This document shows, piece by piece, positions 10,401-20,487 of a stretch of DNA of 64,000 nt. The DNA is from Henricia sp. BOLD:AAB3569. Its lineage: Eukaryota > Echinodermata > Asteroidea > Spinulosida > Echinasteridae. Below the pieces are notes generated by a model, which ran no database searches, was not told where the DNA came from, and worked only from the letters and a program-made list of their open reading frames with translations. Positions within the stretch are counted from its first letter, which is position 1. Every line of letters starts with the position of its first letter. A program made the translations under genes and the position numbers. The DNA is taken from positions 496,001 through 560,000 of the forward strand of contig JBBELK010000386.1 of the NCBI GenBank assembly GCA_037783545.1. The letters are read 5' to 3'.

Positions 10401-13400
10401 GACTTACCCTCGAAGATGTATGTACTCTTATCTTGCGATGTGACAACTGTATCAACTTGGCCCGTGCAGGAAATTGAAGGCGGCACTGGGTTCGGGGCCA
10501 TTGTCACGTCGGGCCCACCAGAATCAGTTCCTGTAGATCAAATGAGGAGGAGATGCTAATTAGAGATTATTAATACTAGAAGTTTCAAAAACATTGACGG
10601 GAATCAAAATCCGGTCTTCATTCTTAAACCGATACCCGAATACTCTAATTACAAGAGTCGAGTACTCGTTTCCACAAGTAAAGAAGTTTGTTTTTAGACT
10701 CACCATAAATGGCTTGAATTCCGGCGATGTCATCGGAATGAAGCTGGAAGTTAGGGACGTATCCACGGTAAAAGGCCGCCATAAGAGCTTCAGGTATATC
10801 GGAGTGGCCCAACCCTAAACTGTGACCGAATTCGTGCGCCGCCACTTGGAAAAGGTTGATTCCTGAAACAAATTAGTAAATGCATGTTCTAAAATTAATT
10901 AAGAAGATTAAGATTTGAACCAGACTGAACAATAAACCCCTCCACTTTTATTTTGAAAAAAAGAAAGGAAAAATAAATCGCTCGGTTTTTAAACTAAAAG
11001 TCTTAAAGGAGCGTGACCAGAGTTTCTGGAAAATAGTTTTCGATGTAACTTACCAATATTATCAAGTAACTCCCATACACACCTCCCATGTCCCAAAAAC
11101 CCGAAAACATTCGCAATTTCCAGTAAAAAATTGAACAAAACTATCGAGTATGCTTTCAGCAGATAAACGTTGATACTGGAAAATTAGTTTACAAATAATC
11201 GGTGGATTTTCGACGATATCCTCGGAAATATGCGGCCTAGAAGCGCGGGAGTTTCAGTTTCGTAATCAGAAAAATATAACGGATGTTATGATATAAAAAT
11301 CTCATGACCCATAAGGTAAGTCCCGGGGAGTTATGGGTAAAAAAAAAGTGATCTGGTCACACTCCTTTAAGTTAAAGGAGTGTGTTCAAATATTTGCAGA
11401 AATTGGATATCGTTCTGACCTAACAATCATATAAAATATCTCCCTAAAATACTATATCCTTATATTGCTCACCTTGGTTTGTACGAACCGTCCATAATTC
11501 CGCTTCGTCGAAATGCGCGTCCCCGCCCTCTGGAAAGAACGCATGCGCCAGGACGTTGGAGGGTCCATCAAATGCATTTTGCATGCCATCATTGTGTTCT
11601 CCGAAAACAAAAAAGATGACAATATCCGCTCGAGTGTTGCCCGTCACACGGGTAAACGTCAGAGGTGAGACGTCAGACCAAACCTAGTGAAGATTAACGG
11701 TATACAATGTACACGGTTCAAATTTTAATATCAAGGAGGCCGACACAATTTATTACTCATTAACGAATATGTACATCTCTTAATTGTGGCAATGCTGCAT
11801 TTTATGCAGGGTGCGCCACTTTGCCTCCCCTTAATTGCTCCTGCACTTCTGGGGCCGTTTTGGGAGACGCGTGGCACCAGAAGTCAAAAGAACGGTTCTT
11901 CCCACAAAAGAACGGTTCGTCAAAAGACATTTTGCATGTCATAAAAGAATGACGTCATCGTGACGTTAGTTTCCGTCTACTCACCTTAAACGCATCGGCT
12001 ATTGTTTGAATGACGTCTTGTGGACTGAGGTCAGAGGTCGTGTTATCGATGCGATAGGTCAGGTCATTTCTGGACCATCTGGTATCTCCTAATGTGTATC
12101 GTTTTCTTCGCTTCGCATCCATTTTGTGACCAACGTTATCCGGCATACCACAGCGGGGTACGTTCATCATCTCCATTGTGGCCTGGTCCAATTCACCTTA
12201 AAGATAGATTCAATACAGGATTGGGAAATTTACAAACGGCGTTATATCTTCATGTGTGATTAATGACAAAAACCAGCCTCTGTATAGACAGTATGGTAGG
12301 CCTACCTTATAATTACGTCGCGAGAAAACAATGAAAAACTGTGGCCCAGCATGCATGCTTTCAAGAAATAATTTGTGAATCCAAAGGACATTTTTTAAAG
12401 CCCCTCTGGCCTGAAAAGCTTTTAAGGATGAAAATAAAATCGCACCCATATAAAAGCTTCCCTTTTTTATATCAGTATATACATGTAGTCGCCCTTACCG
12501 ATACGACAATACTCTAACGCGCGCGTTCTTAGAACTCGAAACGCGCACACACTGGCTAGTCACAGTTTCTTATTGGTCGAGAAGCTATTCAACGCGTGCG
12601 TTTTACCTGTACCTGTATACGCGCGCGTAATGTCAAAATTATGGCTTAAAATTTCACCTGTTAAGCGGGCATCCCACTGTGCGATTTTGGCCACGAATTT
12701 CCCACGAATTGGTACGATTATCGGAGACTGCCTATAGACTCTACACACAATGGTACCCAATCGTACGAAATTCGTGACAAAAATCGCACAGTGGGAGGCC
12801 CGCTTTAACTTAAGGTGCGTCCACACTAGAGTGGACGGCGACGGAACGTCAACGTCAGCGGTACCGCTAAAAGTTGAAACTTTTCAACTTTGGGCGTTTG
12901 CCGTTAACGGCTACCGTTATCGTTTCTGTAGACGTCCACACTGTGAACGTCAAAATTGGGCGCGCGACCAAAATACAACGGCAGCGGAACGGCAAAATGC
13001 TCTATACGTACTTTAGACGTACGTCAAGGGCATATGCAAATTATGTCTTGTCAAGTATTTTTAAAACGTTTAAATGGAAACAGATGGTCAAAATAGCTCA
13101 GGAAAGATTGCATTGTGGCGGAAGCGTTGTGTACCCTTCAAATTGAACGGAAACTGCCATGGGAACTGTTTCAATGAGGCATAAAACGTTGAACTGATAA
13201 TGGACCCTGAATTAAGGACGTATTACTCAACCAGTGTAAATGACCTGCAGCCGATTTCACGAAACCTACGCAGTTGCGTAATTTGCGCAACATTCTTCCG
13301 AAGATAACACGCAAGCTATGGGGCTTGCGCCATTTGTCCAAAGTTGCGCAAGGTTTCGTGAAATCGACTGCTGGACTGCACAAAGAAATTGGAAGGACGA

Positions 13401-16400
13401 ACAAAAACACGGGCGTTGACCCTTTTCACGTGACCTTTTCACAATTGGCGCCATTATAAATCCAAAATGAAAGCATCCAATTGGTACTGCATAATACATT
13501 AAGCGTGCAGGCGTCGTGCACGCACACCAATGGTTTGTGCGTGTGGTGGCATAAGCGCAAATCATTAATTGTACAGACACTAGTCCACGTACTTAAATTG
13601 TACTTACAGGTTTGGTTAATCCCTGCCATCATCTGGAAATCGCATATTGCCTTTTGCCTTTCCTCCTCGCTTGCGAACTGTCGCGTCATGTAACCAAATC
13701 TTTCGAGGTACATCTGTTAAATTATAAAAATTTATATATTTAATTAAGCAAATTATATAAGTCGGTCGGGTTGGCGTGGTGGTTTTTTCCCTACCTTTCA
13801 CCTCCGACATTCCGGGTTTGCTTCCTGGGGTGTATGGATTAACGATGTTTAACGATGCATTCCTATATCTTTACGACTCTTTACGATTTTTTTTTTACTA
13901 AAGCGGGCCTCCCACTGTGCGATTTTTGCTACGAAATTCCTACGATTTAGGTACGATAACCAGAGACTATCCATAGACTCTATACACAATCGTACCAAAT
14001 CGTACCTAATTCGTGGCAAAAATCGCACAGTGGGAGACCCGCTTTAATTGCATTCGTAAATCAAATCGTAAAGAAAACTTAAAAGATTTAAAAAGTTCGT
14101 ATTGAAATAGTGCTAAAGGATTTGTTAAGAACCTTACGATGGCACTAGGATTATTTACGACCTTGTTAAGGCACATTACGACTTTATTACGATATGTTAC
14201 GACCGGTGCGACGATATATACGACCGTTCCAAAAATTTCGTAATGGCTTTGCGACCAAGACGAACCATTACGATCGTTTAAGAATGTTTACGATTGTCTT
14301 TACGAATGCGAACGCTTACGATTTAAAATCGTTAAGTTCGTATCCAAAATCGTCTAAGTGTGAAAGGGGCTTTATAATATCGAGTTGAAAGTTTAACAAA
14401 ATGAAACGTGTATGCGCATGCCCATTCACCTATGCCATTATTTGCGAGTAATTAAGCACAAACAATAATTGGTAGGCTTGAAGGCGTCTACCACAGGAAG
14501 GAAATTCACAGTCAAAACGAAAGAAATAACGCCTGATTAACCATTCAAGGTAACACCAATCAGAACTGAAAAGGGAAAGCCTGGAATATAAAGCTTAAAG
14601 TCCCATTGTATCATTTGCAATTACCCAATTTTGTTTTTCATGTGTTGACAAGAAAAACCTAAACAACATGCACATGAATTTATTTCCGTCCAAAATGGTA
14701 TTTCATGCCTGAAATTTAACAACCATAGGTGGTTTTCTAAAAAAGTCCTGTGCACGGGATTTTGTTTACTATTTACTTGTACACAAAATCCATATATATA
14801 TTTTCAAGGTTTTCTGAATCATCGATGCATCTAAGTAGCTAAAATTTCTTCAGGCTAGTTTACCAACATTCTTCCTTAGATATGTTACACTCTTATTCCA
14901 CGAATCTGTAAAAAGTTTTATCTTGCAAATGATACATATAGGGCCTTTAAAGCCCCGATACAGTGCCAACTGAAGGTGGGTTTTAAAAAGGTTGTCTGCA
15001 GATAACCTTTTTATTACTCATACACAAAAGCTATGCAATTTGAAAGGTTTTCGGAAGTATTACTGCATTTATGTGGCTGAAATTTCTTAACGGCAGTTTA
15101 GGCCTATCAACATTATTCTTTAGTTATAAATGCCGTTTCCGATCATGTAATCTGTCTTTAACAGGAAAATTATACTCTGACGAATCTCATTCAGGGGCAA
15201 AACTGGATTAGTTTTCTTTCTTTGAAATGGCGGACACAATATAGAAAGGCGAATTTGGTTTGGCATAAATTTATATTAAAAGGCACAGGCTCGCCAAATT
15301 CGTGCCACGAAATACGCAGCTCCATAGCAAAGGCATGGAGCTGCGTATTTCGTGGCACGAAGTTGGCGCGCGCGCATTGCTGACAAGCCTGTGCCTTTAA
15401 ACCCAAAATAAATGTTTATTTTTTTACTTGATTGCATTTACGCATTATTACTTTCTAGAAACAACTTTCTAGTAATCAAACTCTCTAGAAATAAATTTAT
15501 TAAAAAAATAAAATCATAGGCCTATATAGCTATATAGCCAAATAACAAGAAACAAAAATCAAGAACGACATATTTGTTGTCCCATTTGGGAAATAATTGG
15601 GCGTTATTTTCACCTGTGACTAAAAGCGTTCGTTGACAAAACTGCCTTGTAAAAATTTCAGCTACATAGATGCAGTAATACTGCAGAAAACCTGAAAAAT
15701 CCATGCATGGTTTTTGTGTTGAATGAACGGTAAAAAAAGTTGTCTGCGGGCAACTATGTTTTTTAAAGAAGCACATTCGGAAAAAGTACCATAGGCATAC
15801 GCCCTATCCACTTCCATCCTCTTGCAACAGATACCCCTTTAACGCACTCCCCTATATTGCGTACCGGCTTAGCAGAGTGGAAATTCCCTGCAGCGACTCT
15901 CAGGTCATGTTTCCTCACAAAAAATTACACTTTCTGGGGCATTATTATCATGTCATCATATTAGGAAGAATTAGTGGCGAAGGTGTATGGTATATTTATA
16001 CCCCACATTCAGTGTGAAATTTCTCCCACGTAGGCCTACCAGCTAATTTTTTTCCCGTGAAAAATGGTGTTTGTTATCATAGTTATTAACACTTTTAGTC
16101 AGGTTTTTCTTGTCAACTCGTAAAGTAAATTTGTGGGTAACTGCAATTTTAAAGAGGTATACAATGATGTATACCTCTTTAAAATGCCCCAAAAATAAAG
16201 GGCGCCCCTTTTTAAGCTTGTTTGTGTAAATAAACCGTTGTAAATCTCAGTGGCCGGTAACAAAATTCTTTCCAAAATATAAAATTAAGTTGTAAAATGG
16301 AATGTAAATTACCATGGCATCGTCTTCAGTCTCGACCCACTTCGATCGAACCACCGCAAAAGCACCAACCAGCAACGCCGCAAGAAGCAACCGAGTCCCC

Positions 16401-16405
16401 GTCAT
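7419..16405 (-). CDS. Matrix metalloproteinase, furin-activated, hemopexin domain, predicted GPI anchor (MT4/MT6-like)
   Basis: Nine coding exons: 16405-16313, 13713-13608, 12196-11985, 11683-11473, 10862-10704, 10530-10408, 9783-9638, 9143-8996, 7741-7419. They sum to 1521 nt in frame (506 aa plus TAA). It is a zinc endopeptidase of the extracellular matrix. Order: signal peptide (1-21), prodomain with helix YLERFGYM, cysteine switch PRCGMPD (80-86, Cys82), furin site RRKR before Tyr100, catalytic domain with [11 protein letters not shown] (His217, 221, 227) and Met-turn ALM (Met235), a proline-rich hinge, then four hemopexin blades closed by Cys282-Cys475. The last 20 or so residues are hydrophobic with no cytoplasmic tail, after a small-residue stretch, as in GPI-anchored MMP17/MMP25. 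The furin site implies activation in the secretory pathway. Introns carry many MITEs and homopolymer tracts. Minor doubt: residue 67, split between exons 2 and 3, reads Cys where Gly is usual. Confidence 0.93.
7831..8105. repeat. TTAA-family MITE copy in MMP intron 8
   Basis: It begins TTAAGGTAAGGTATATCATTT and keeps the family words atggattccctaaataagggc, gttgttaatttctca-like and ggtaaaaacatcgt. It is incomplete at the right end. Confidence 0.6.
8108..8250. repeat. TGACGTCA/GGGTCTA repeat copy
   Basis: It contains gtgacgtcagttgcc, gggtctaaacattcaccggt, ggtttttagtgtagaccca. The same family is at 31418-31575, with inverted termini, and in reverse at 57957-58085. Confidence 0.6.
8297..8375. 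repeat. Poly-C tract
   Basis: Nearly 80 bases of C broken only by two short 'accca' interruptions. In the minus-strand MMP transcript this becomes a G-run within intron 8. Its length is likely variable between individuals and unreliable in assembly. Confidence 0.95.
9210..9462. repeat. TTAA-family MITE copy in MMP intron 7
   Basis: Family words present: aaaatccatgcatgttttttgtg, cactttgagcaagtttttcc, actcatgaagtaaaattttgg, ending ccggcctttaat. No coding frame. Confidence 0.65.
10322..10390. repeat. G-rich tract beside MMP exon 6
   Basis: A run of ggtggggggagg / ggggggaaagg type sequence, about 70 bp, starts 18 bp inside intron 6. The plus strand could form G-quadruplexes; the transcript carries the C-rich strand. 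Confidence 0.85.
11003..11370. repeat. MITE with TTAAAGGAGTGTGACCAG termini
   Basis: The left end TTAAAGGAGCGTGACCAGA and right end TCTGGTCACACTCCTTTAA style sequence form inverted termini around AT-rich non-coding DNA, about 368 bp. Related copies are at 2540-2690, 40740-41040 and 41820-42160. It sits in MMP intron 4. Confidence 0.8.
12661..12808. repeat. MITE with AAAGCGGGC..CCCACTGTGCGATTTT termini (copy 1)
   Basis: 148 bp. TTAAGCGGGCATCCCACTGT at the left mirrors ACAGTGGGAGGCCCGCTTTAA at the right. The inner parts (ccacgaatt..ggtacga / cgtacgaaattcgtg) also pair, and the centre holds tatagactctacacaca. It lies in MMP intron 2. Confidence 0.9.
13247..13373. repeat. Fold-back MITE, CGATTTCACGAAACCT termini
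   Basis: cagccgatttcacgaaacct at the left is mirrored by aggtttcgtgaaatcgactg at the right. Internal gcgcaac / gttgcgc words also pair. It is in MMP intron 2. Confidence 0.8.
13763..13850 (+). repeat. tRNA-headed SINE, truncated copy
   Basis: gtcggtcgggttggcgtggtgg..ctacctttcacctcc..ccgggtttgcttcc matches the head of the fuller SINE at 60375-60655, including A-box-like and degenerate B-box-like parts. The body is missing. Confidence 0.7.
13838..14372. repeat. ACGAT/CGTAA-rich element with a nested MITE
   Basis: Dozens of tacgat, tacgac and cgtaa words on both sides surround a second copy of the GCGGGC MITE at 13899-14047, so the outer element is older. Its ends are not sharply defined. No plausible protein is encoded. 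Confidence 0.6.
13899..14047. repeat. MITE with AAAGCGGGC..CCCACTGTGCGATTTT termini (copy 2)
   Basis: Close copy of 12661-12808: taaagcgggcctcccactgt at the left, acagtgggagacccgcttta at the right, with the same centre (atagactctatacaca). The 149-bp length is nearly identical. Confidence 0.9.
14595..14950. repeat. TTAA-family MITE, best full-length copy
   Basis: The left end is TTAAAGTCCCATTGTATCAT-ttgcaa and the right end, read in reverse complement, is TTAAAGGCCCTATATGTATC-atttgcaa. These are inverted termini of about 28 bp with TTAA at each end, in a 356-bp non-coding element. Decayed or partial copies occur near 170, 1540, 3060, 6010, 7831, 9210, 14960, 15650, 16000, 22790, 35290 and 50660, making it the commonest repeat here. 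TTAA target use recalls piggyBac-type elements, but that is inference. Confidence 0.8.
14955..15130. repeat. TTAA-family MITE, partial copy
   Basis: This continues next to the full copy, with ccaactgaaggtgggtttta, gttgtctgcagataac, tactgcatttatgtggctga. It is a truncated second insertion in the same orientation. Confidence 0.6.
15276..15400. repeat. Fold-back MITE, GCTCGTCA family
   Basis: ttaaaaggcacaggctcg at the left mirrors caagcctgtgcctttaa at the right. The arms with ttcgtgccacgaaatacgca / tgcgtatttcgtggcacgaa are perfect inverted copies around agctccatagc. The left arm has lost the cagcaatgcgcgcg segment that the right arm keeps. Confidence 0.85.
15650..15780. repeat. TTAA-family MITE, partial copy
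   Basis: Family words tttcagctacatagatgcag, aatccatgcatggtttttgt, gttgtctgcgggcaac, aagcacattcgg. MMP intron 1. Confidence 0.65.
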
Positions 16406-16640
16406 GGTCGTCAACAAATTCACGCTAAATTGTCTTCGAGTTGAATAAACTTGTTGTTAGTTTAAGCTGTCCAGCAGCATTTAATATCCTGTTGCATTTC
16501 GGAGCAGAGCTTTTATCCTTTTCAAAATGGTATGCTTGGTCACGCCCATGACGCATAACGTACTGGCCTCGTTATTGGCTGACGCAGGACTTAGTGAGGC
16601 CAGTGAGCCTGGACCAATGAGAGTCGATGTTAGGTATGAC
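16406..16640 (-). promoter_or_regulatory. Putative MMP promoter and 5' UTR
   Basis: On the minus strand, upstream of the ATG at 16405, a TATA-like GGATAAAAG lies near 16509-16517. CCAAT-type boxes appear at about 16573 (attgg on plus) and 16614 (accaatgag on plus). TGACGCA/TGACGTAA words of CRE/AP-1 type lie at about 16548, 16580 and 16638. The spacing would place transcription start near 16480. Motif-level evidence only. Confidence 0.4.
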
Positions 16641-16770
16641 GTAAGTTCAAAGATGGATTCGGACCACTGCGCTGTGCATTGTGGAAGCTAACGGAGCATG
16701 TGCGTTGGTGGAGTACGCGCGAGGAACAGGAAGTTCGGCACAAGGTCTTAGAACATATACCACAACCATG

Positions 16771-18035
16771 GAGCTATATATAAGAACTAGAGTGCGCACT
16801 TATCACGTGACCCCGTGCCTGTGCGCGGTACCCGGGCGTGCCGCCCTGGGACCGCGTCCGCCATTTTGTTAGTGGTCAAAATGATTGATAAATACCCGGA
16901 TGTATCCACTGCAGTCAACGGCGCGGCAGCTATAAATGGGCTTTTAAATGATTTATTGGCTGTTTAACGCCAGTCATGAGTGAGCTTTTTCTATTGTACC
17001 TAGGCAGGTATAAGTAACGTACACCTCTGCCACTAAATATGACATAATAATGTCACAAAAAGTGCGAATTTTGTTAGAAACGTGATTTTAGAAATGAAAA
17101 AAATACAGTTTTTCTCTTGAAAACGCTAGGTTATGCTATGTACTTAATGCATGGTGAACGGTAGAACGGTAGTTTTTCCCTTAGGCAGTCGGTTTCACCG
17201 GGAAATCCTGCACCTTACAGTCGCGCTGAACTAAATTATCCCAGAAATTTGAATTAAGTTCGACGTATGAAACAATTTGGAGCGACTTGGTTCGCCAGAA
17301 GTCGAAAGATCGAACGACTGAACAGCGACTTGGTTTCAGACGTCGATCTTAAGTGTGCGCGCGGCTCGCATACCGACGCCTGTCTGAAACAAAATTTTAA
17401 TCGGAAGATCGTGCGCCTGTATGAAACGGGTGTTACTTTCCCCCAAGTTAATGGCTGAGGTACTAGTATACCCGAATGCTCTACCTACACACGCAAAAAG
17501 CAGTGGGGGACGTAGCAGGAAAGAACTAGGAAGTTGATCGTGGCTTCAGACCTTGTGTGCAAAATAGATGAGGCAGGCTGAAAAAAAATCCAGTGTTTCC
17601 TCACAAAATCTTAAACTTTCCCACTCCAAATTTCGAGTTTTTCCATCAAATCTGCACATTCTAATGCTAGATAAGTCATTAAAAAAAATTATGATCAACT
17701 CCCCAAATCTTGTACAGTACCCGGGCGACGATTTTGAATGTTGTTTGGCCCATGGGGAAAGAAAAGTGTTTGGCCTAACTAAAGTTTCAATCTTTTAAAG
17801 TAAAATATAAACATGGGACAATGATCCGACAGTCAGGATGATTGTAGTTAGCAACCACATCTTTCTGCACCCCTATCGCTGAAAGCATAATCTTAAAATA
17901 AAATTAAAGCTGAAAATACGCATGTCGTCAATACATTAGCACGTACTTTTTGCCCACTAACAAAATGGCGTCCACGCACCCTTGAGGGCACGGGGTCACG
18001 TGATAAGTGCTCACTCTAGTTCCTATATATAGCTC
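16771..18035. mobile_element. Non-autonomous DNA transposon, about 1.27 kb, with long TIRs
   Basis: The left end reads gagctatatataagaactag then agtgcgcacttatcacgtga. The right end, reverse-complemented, reads gagctatatataggaactag then agtgagcacttatcacgtga. Similarity continues through ccccgtgcc and again at gccattttgttagtgg, giving termini of about 100 bp. Interior frames are under 80 codons with no transposase motif, so it would need a transposase from elsewhere. Confidence 0.75.
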
Positions 18036-18189
18036 TGTGACCACAACCGTACGGCCTTTGCTTTACCAAAGTTACAAATCCATGGGTTTCCGGTAATTAT
18101 TGAGATGGTTGTGAATTGTATCTTCCTCATACGCCCATATATGGACAAATTTGACCGAGGTATACGTATACACGAATCCGGTTGCTAAG

Positions 18190-18432
18190 GACTCCTTCCC
18201 TGCAAGTCCGCCATTACTGGGGGCCATCCACTGCCATGGACTGGGCGCTTTGTCTTGTTGTTAAATCGAACAGCGCACAACGCGTACGCGTACACAGGCT
18301 TCGCAAGCAAATAAACGCGCAAAATTGTTCGAAGTGACAACATAATGTAACAGCATATCATCAACACAAAACCCACAGTTCATGGCACTGGATGGCCCCC
18401 AGCTATGGCGGACGTACACGGACCATGACTTT
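18190..18432. repeat. Palindromic element, GGATGGCCCCCAG termini
   Basis: ccgccattactgggggccat at the left is the inverted counterpart of atggcccccagctatggcgg at the right, with about 120 bp between. A single related end occurs at 33135-33185 (gacgccccccagctatggcg). Confidence 0.75.
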
Positions 18433-18689
18433 CCAGCTCGGATTGGTGTATATATACTGCTGCTGTACAGAATGATTCACAAAATGCCGTTCGCGCCAAA
18501 AGTTTTGCTCTTTTCTTACGTGTGTTCTGATTGGCTGGATTTCGGGTTTAACATTTTTTTTACAAACATTTCCTGTCCTATTATTTTGGTAAATTAGATT
18601 TTTATGCGTTTTATAATAGCTATTAATTCGTGTAGGCCCAATTCCTTTGACGTCCGGGCTTTCTTTAAAGTCATGTGGTCCTTATCAGG

Positions 18690-18760
18690 GTCATCGAACC
18701 CGAAACCTCTGACATGCATGTGCACATGGCAGATGCTCTATACCAGTTAATCCAGTATTA
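18690..18760. repeat. Degenerate tRNA-like repeat head
   Basis: gggtcatcgaacccgaaacc is a reversed B-box/T-arm remnant and gcagatgctctataccagtt a reversed A-box remnant. The stem does not close, so this is a relic and not a functional tRNA. Confidence 0.4.
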
Positions 18761-19035
18761 TACTAAGAACCTTAGTGGTATACTAAGCACCATTTCCCCC
18801 TCTCCGTGTCATATGCAGCATGCACGATATGTGGCAAACGGACTCGCCCCTATACCATTGTTCCTCTATTGTGTCTCAAACATCCAAGGAATTTCCAAGG
18901 AATCCCTTTCAGTTTTTAGGGGGATTGGTGCGTTAACAAAAGGGAAGAGTGGCTGTCGCATATCGATCGTGCTATACTCCGTGTTGCAAGGATGCACATT
19001 GCAACTACAGTACTTAGGTATGGTGCCTAAACCAT

Positions 19036-19287
19036 CAGGCGCGGATCCGGGGGGGAGGGGGGGGGGGATGTGCGTCAACACCCCACCCATAAAAGTGATG
19101 CATTTTCTTGCAACTCCTCCCGCCTCCAAAATTATTTTTACAAATATATGGGGATGGGGGAAGAGGGCACGGATCCCCCCCACCCCCCGCGTGCAATTGT
19201 AGGCACTCGCAGGGTCTACCCCTAGTCAATGTCCCTGGTACTCAACTGCCAAACCCCTCCCTGCAAAAACTCCTCGATCCGCCCCTG
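19036..19287. repeat. Palindromic-end element, CAGGGGCGGATC type (copy 1)
   Basis: The ends are caggcgcggatccggggg and cctcgatccgcccctg, with G- and C-rich inner flanks. A sister copy lies at 23275-23516. CAGGGG-type ends are typical of several cut-and-paste DNA transposon derivatives. Confidence 0.7.
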
Positions 19288-19429
19288 ACCACGGAAATGA
19301 AATAACAAAACATATAAGAACCAAAAAATATGTTTAATTCAATAACGTTCTGGGTGTTTTTAGCAATAACTTCGAAAACTATAGGACTTTGGAAAACCGA
19401 CTATTTTTGGGTCAAAATGTATGCACAAG

Positions 19430-19998
19430 GTTAATTCAGCCCTGCCTCAGAAAAATAATAGCCGCCGGAGAATGTTTGCTAACTGCAGGAAAAATAAAAT
19501 CACATGCTGTATTTATGATGTTGATTTTTGAATGACACTGCAGTTCTCTATACAATCACGCGCGTATTATGAATATGGCAGTGGATTTCACGTTTTCATG
19601 TACGTCTTGTGAAATCGTAAAATGGGTTTGCGGAATTCCCGAAATCACATGATATTTTACCCAATTGAATACGTAGAAAATTATGGCATGTTTTGTATCT
19701 TTGATAGAATTTTCATTGCGAAATTTGAAGACAGTCTTCTGCTGTGTGTAAAAAAAACCTGGCTCCGCCAAATACTCTCCACCAAAAAAATAGAACCACC
19801 CATAATGCACCTATTAATTGTCAAACCACCTTAAAATGTTTGCACGGGTTTTAATCAGCCCCGCCTCAGAAGATTAAATGGCCGAGGAAAATGTTGGCTA
19901 ACCGCAGGAAAAAAAAAATCACATGCTGTATTTTATGTTGATATTTGAATGACACTGCAGTTCTCTATACAATCACGCGCGTATTATGAACATGGCAC
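19430..19998. repeat. Direct repeat pair, about 150 bp each
   Basis: The units at about 19430-19580 and 19848-19998 share aatgacactgcagttctcta, tacaatcacgcgcgtattat, aaatcacatgctgtatttta and cagccc(t/c)gcctcagaa. The 270-bp spacer is unrelated. This could be the two ends of a larger element or a local duplication. Confidence 0.8.
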
Positions 19999-20034
19999 TA
20001 TTAATTTTAACCCCACCGCCCCCGGGGGCTATAC

Positions 20035-20477
20035 CCCATATTGTTTTTCTCCGTATGTACGGAATGATTCCTTTTGTTTATTCCTTTGTCCGTTAAAATA
20101 CCGATTATTCGACAATGTCCGTAAAATCACGGAGCTCGGTCCTTCAATAAACAGTGTGAATTCCGTAAAAATACAAAAACTCCGTAAAATTACTGACATT
20201 TTTATTAAAAATCCGTAAACAAATTTTACGGGTTTTTTGGAAAAATGTCAGCAGCAAAATTAAAGTTTAAAAAAAAAATATTTTCTGCTCCGTAAATTTA
20301 CTGAATAAATTTTACGAAATACGTAATTTTACGGAAATAATCCGTTTATCCAATAGGCCTATGTTTGTGCAAATAAAAAATACGGATTGTACGTGTGCAG
20401 TCCGTAAAATTACGAAATTGACCCTGACAATTCCGTAAATTTGTTTCCGTAAAAATACGGACATTTTTAACAGTGCA
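20035..20477. repeat. CCGTAAA/TTTACGG-rich MITE
   Basis: The stretch is dominated by ccgtaaaat and its inverse ttttacgg, ending cggacatttttaacagtgc. An acagtgtgaattccgtaaaa motif near 20151 is the inverted partner of that end. It has self-complementary architecture and no coding content. Confidence 0.7.
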
Positions 20478-20487
20478 CCTATAGGGG

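Noticed and set aside
12813..13010. Possible further MITE starting ggtgcgtccacact
   Set aside because: A related gtccacactgtgaacg lies inside, but I could not establish a matching inverted terminus, so borders are unsupported.
18675..19202. 175-codon plus-strand frame
   Set aside because: It spans a tRNA-like relic and a CAGGGGCGGATC-type element, so it is assembled from repeats.
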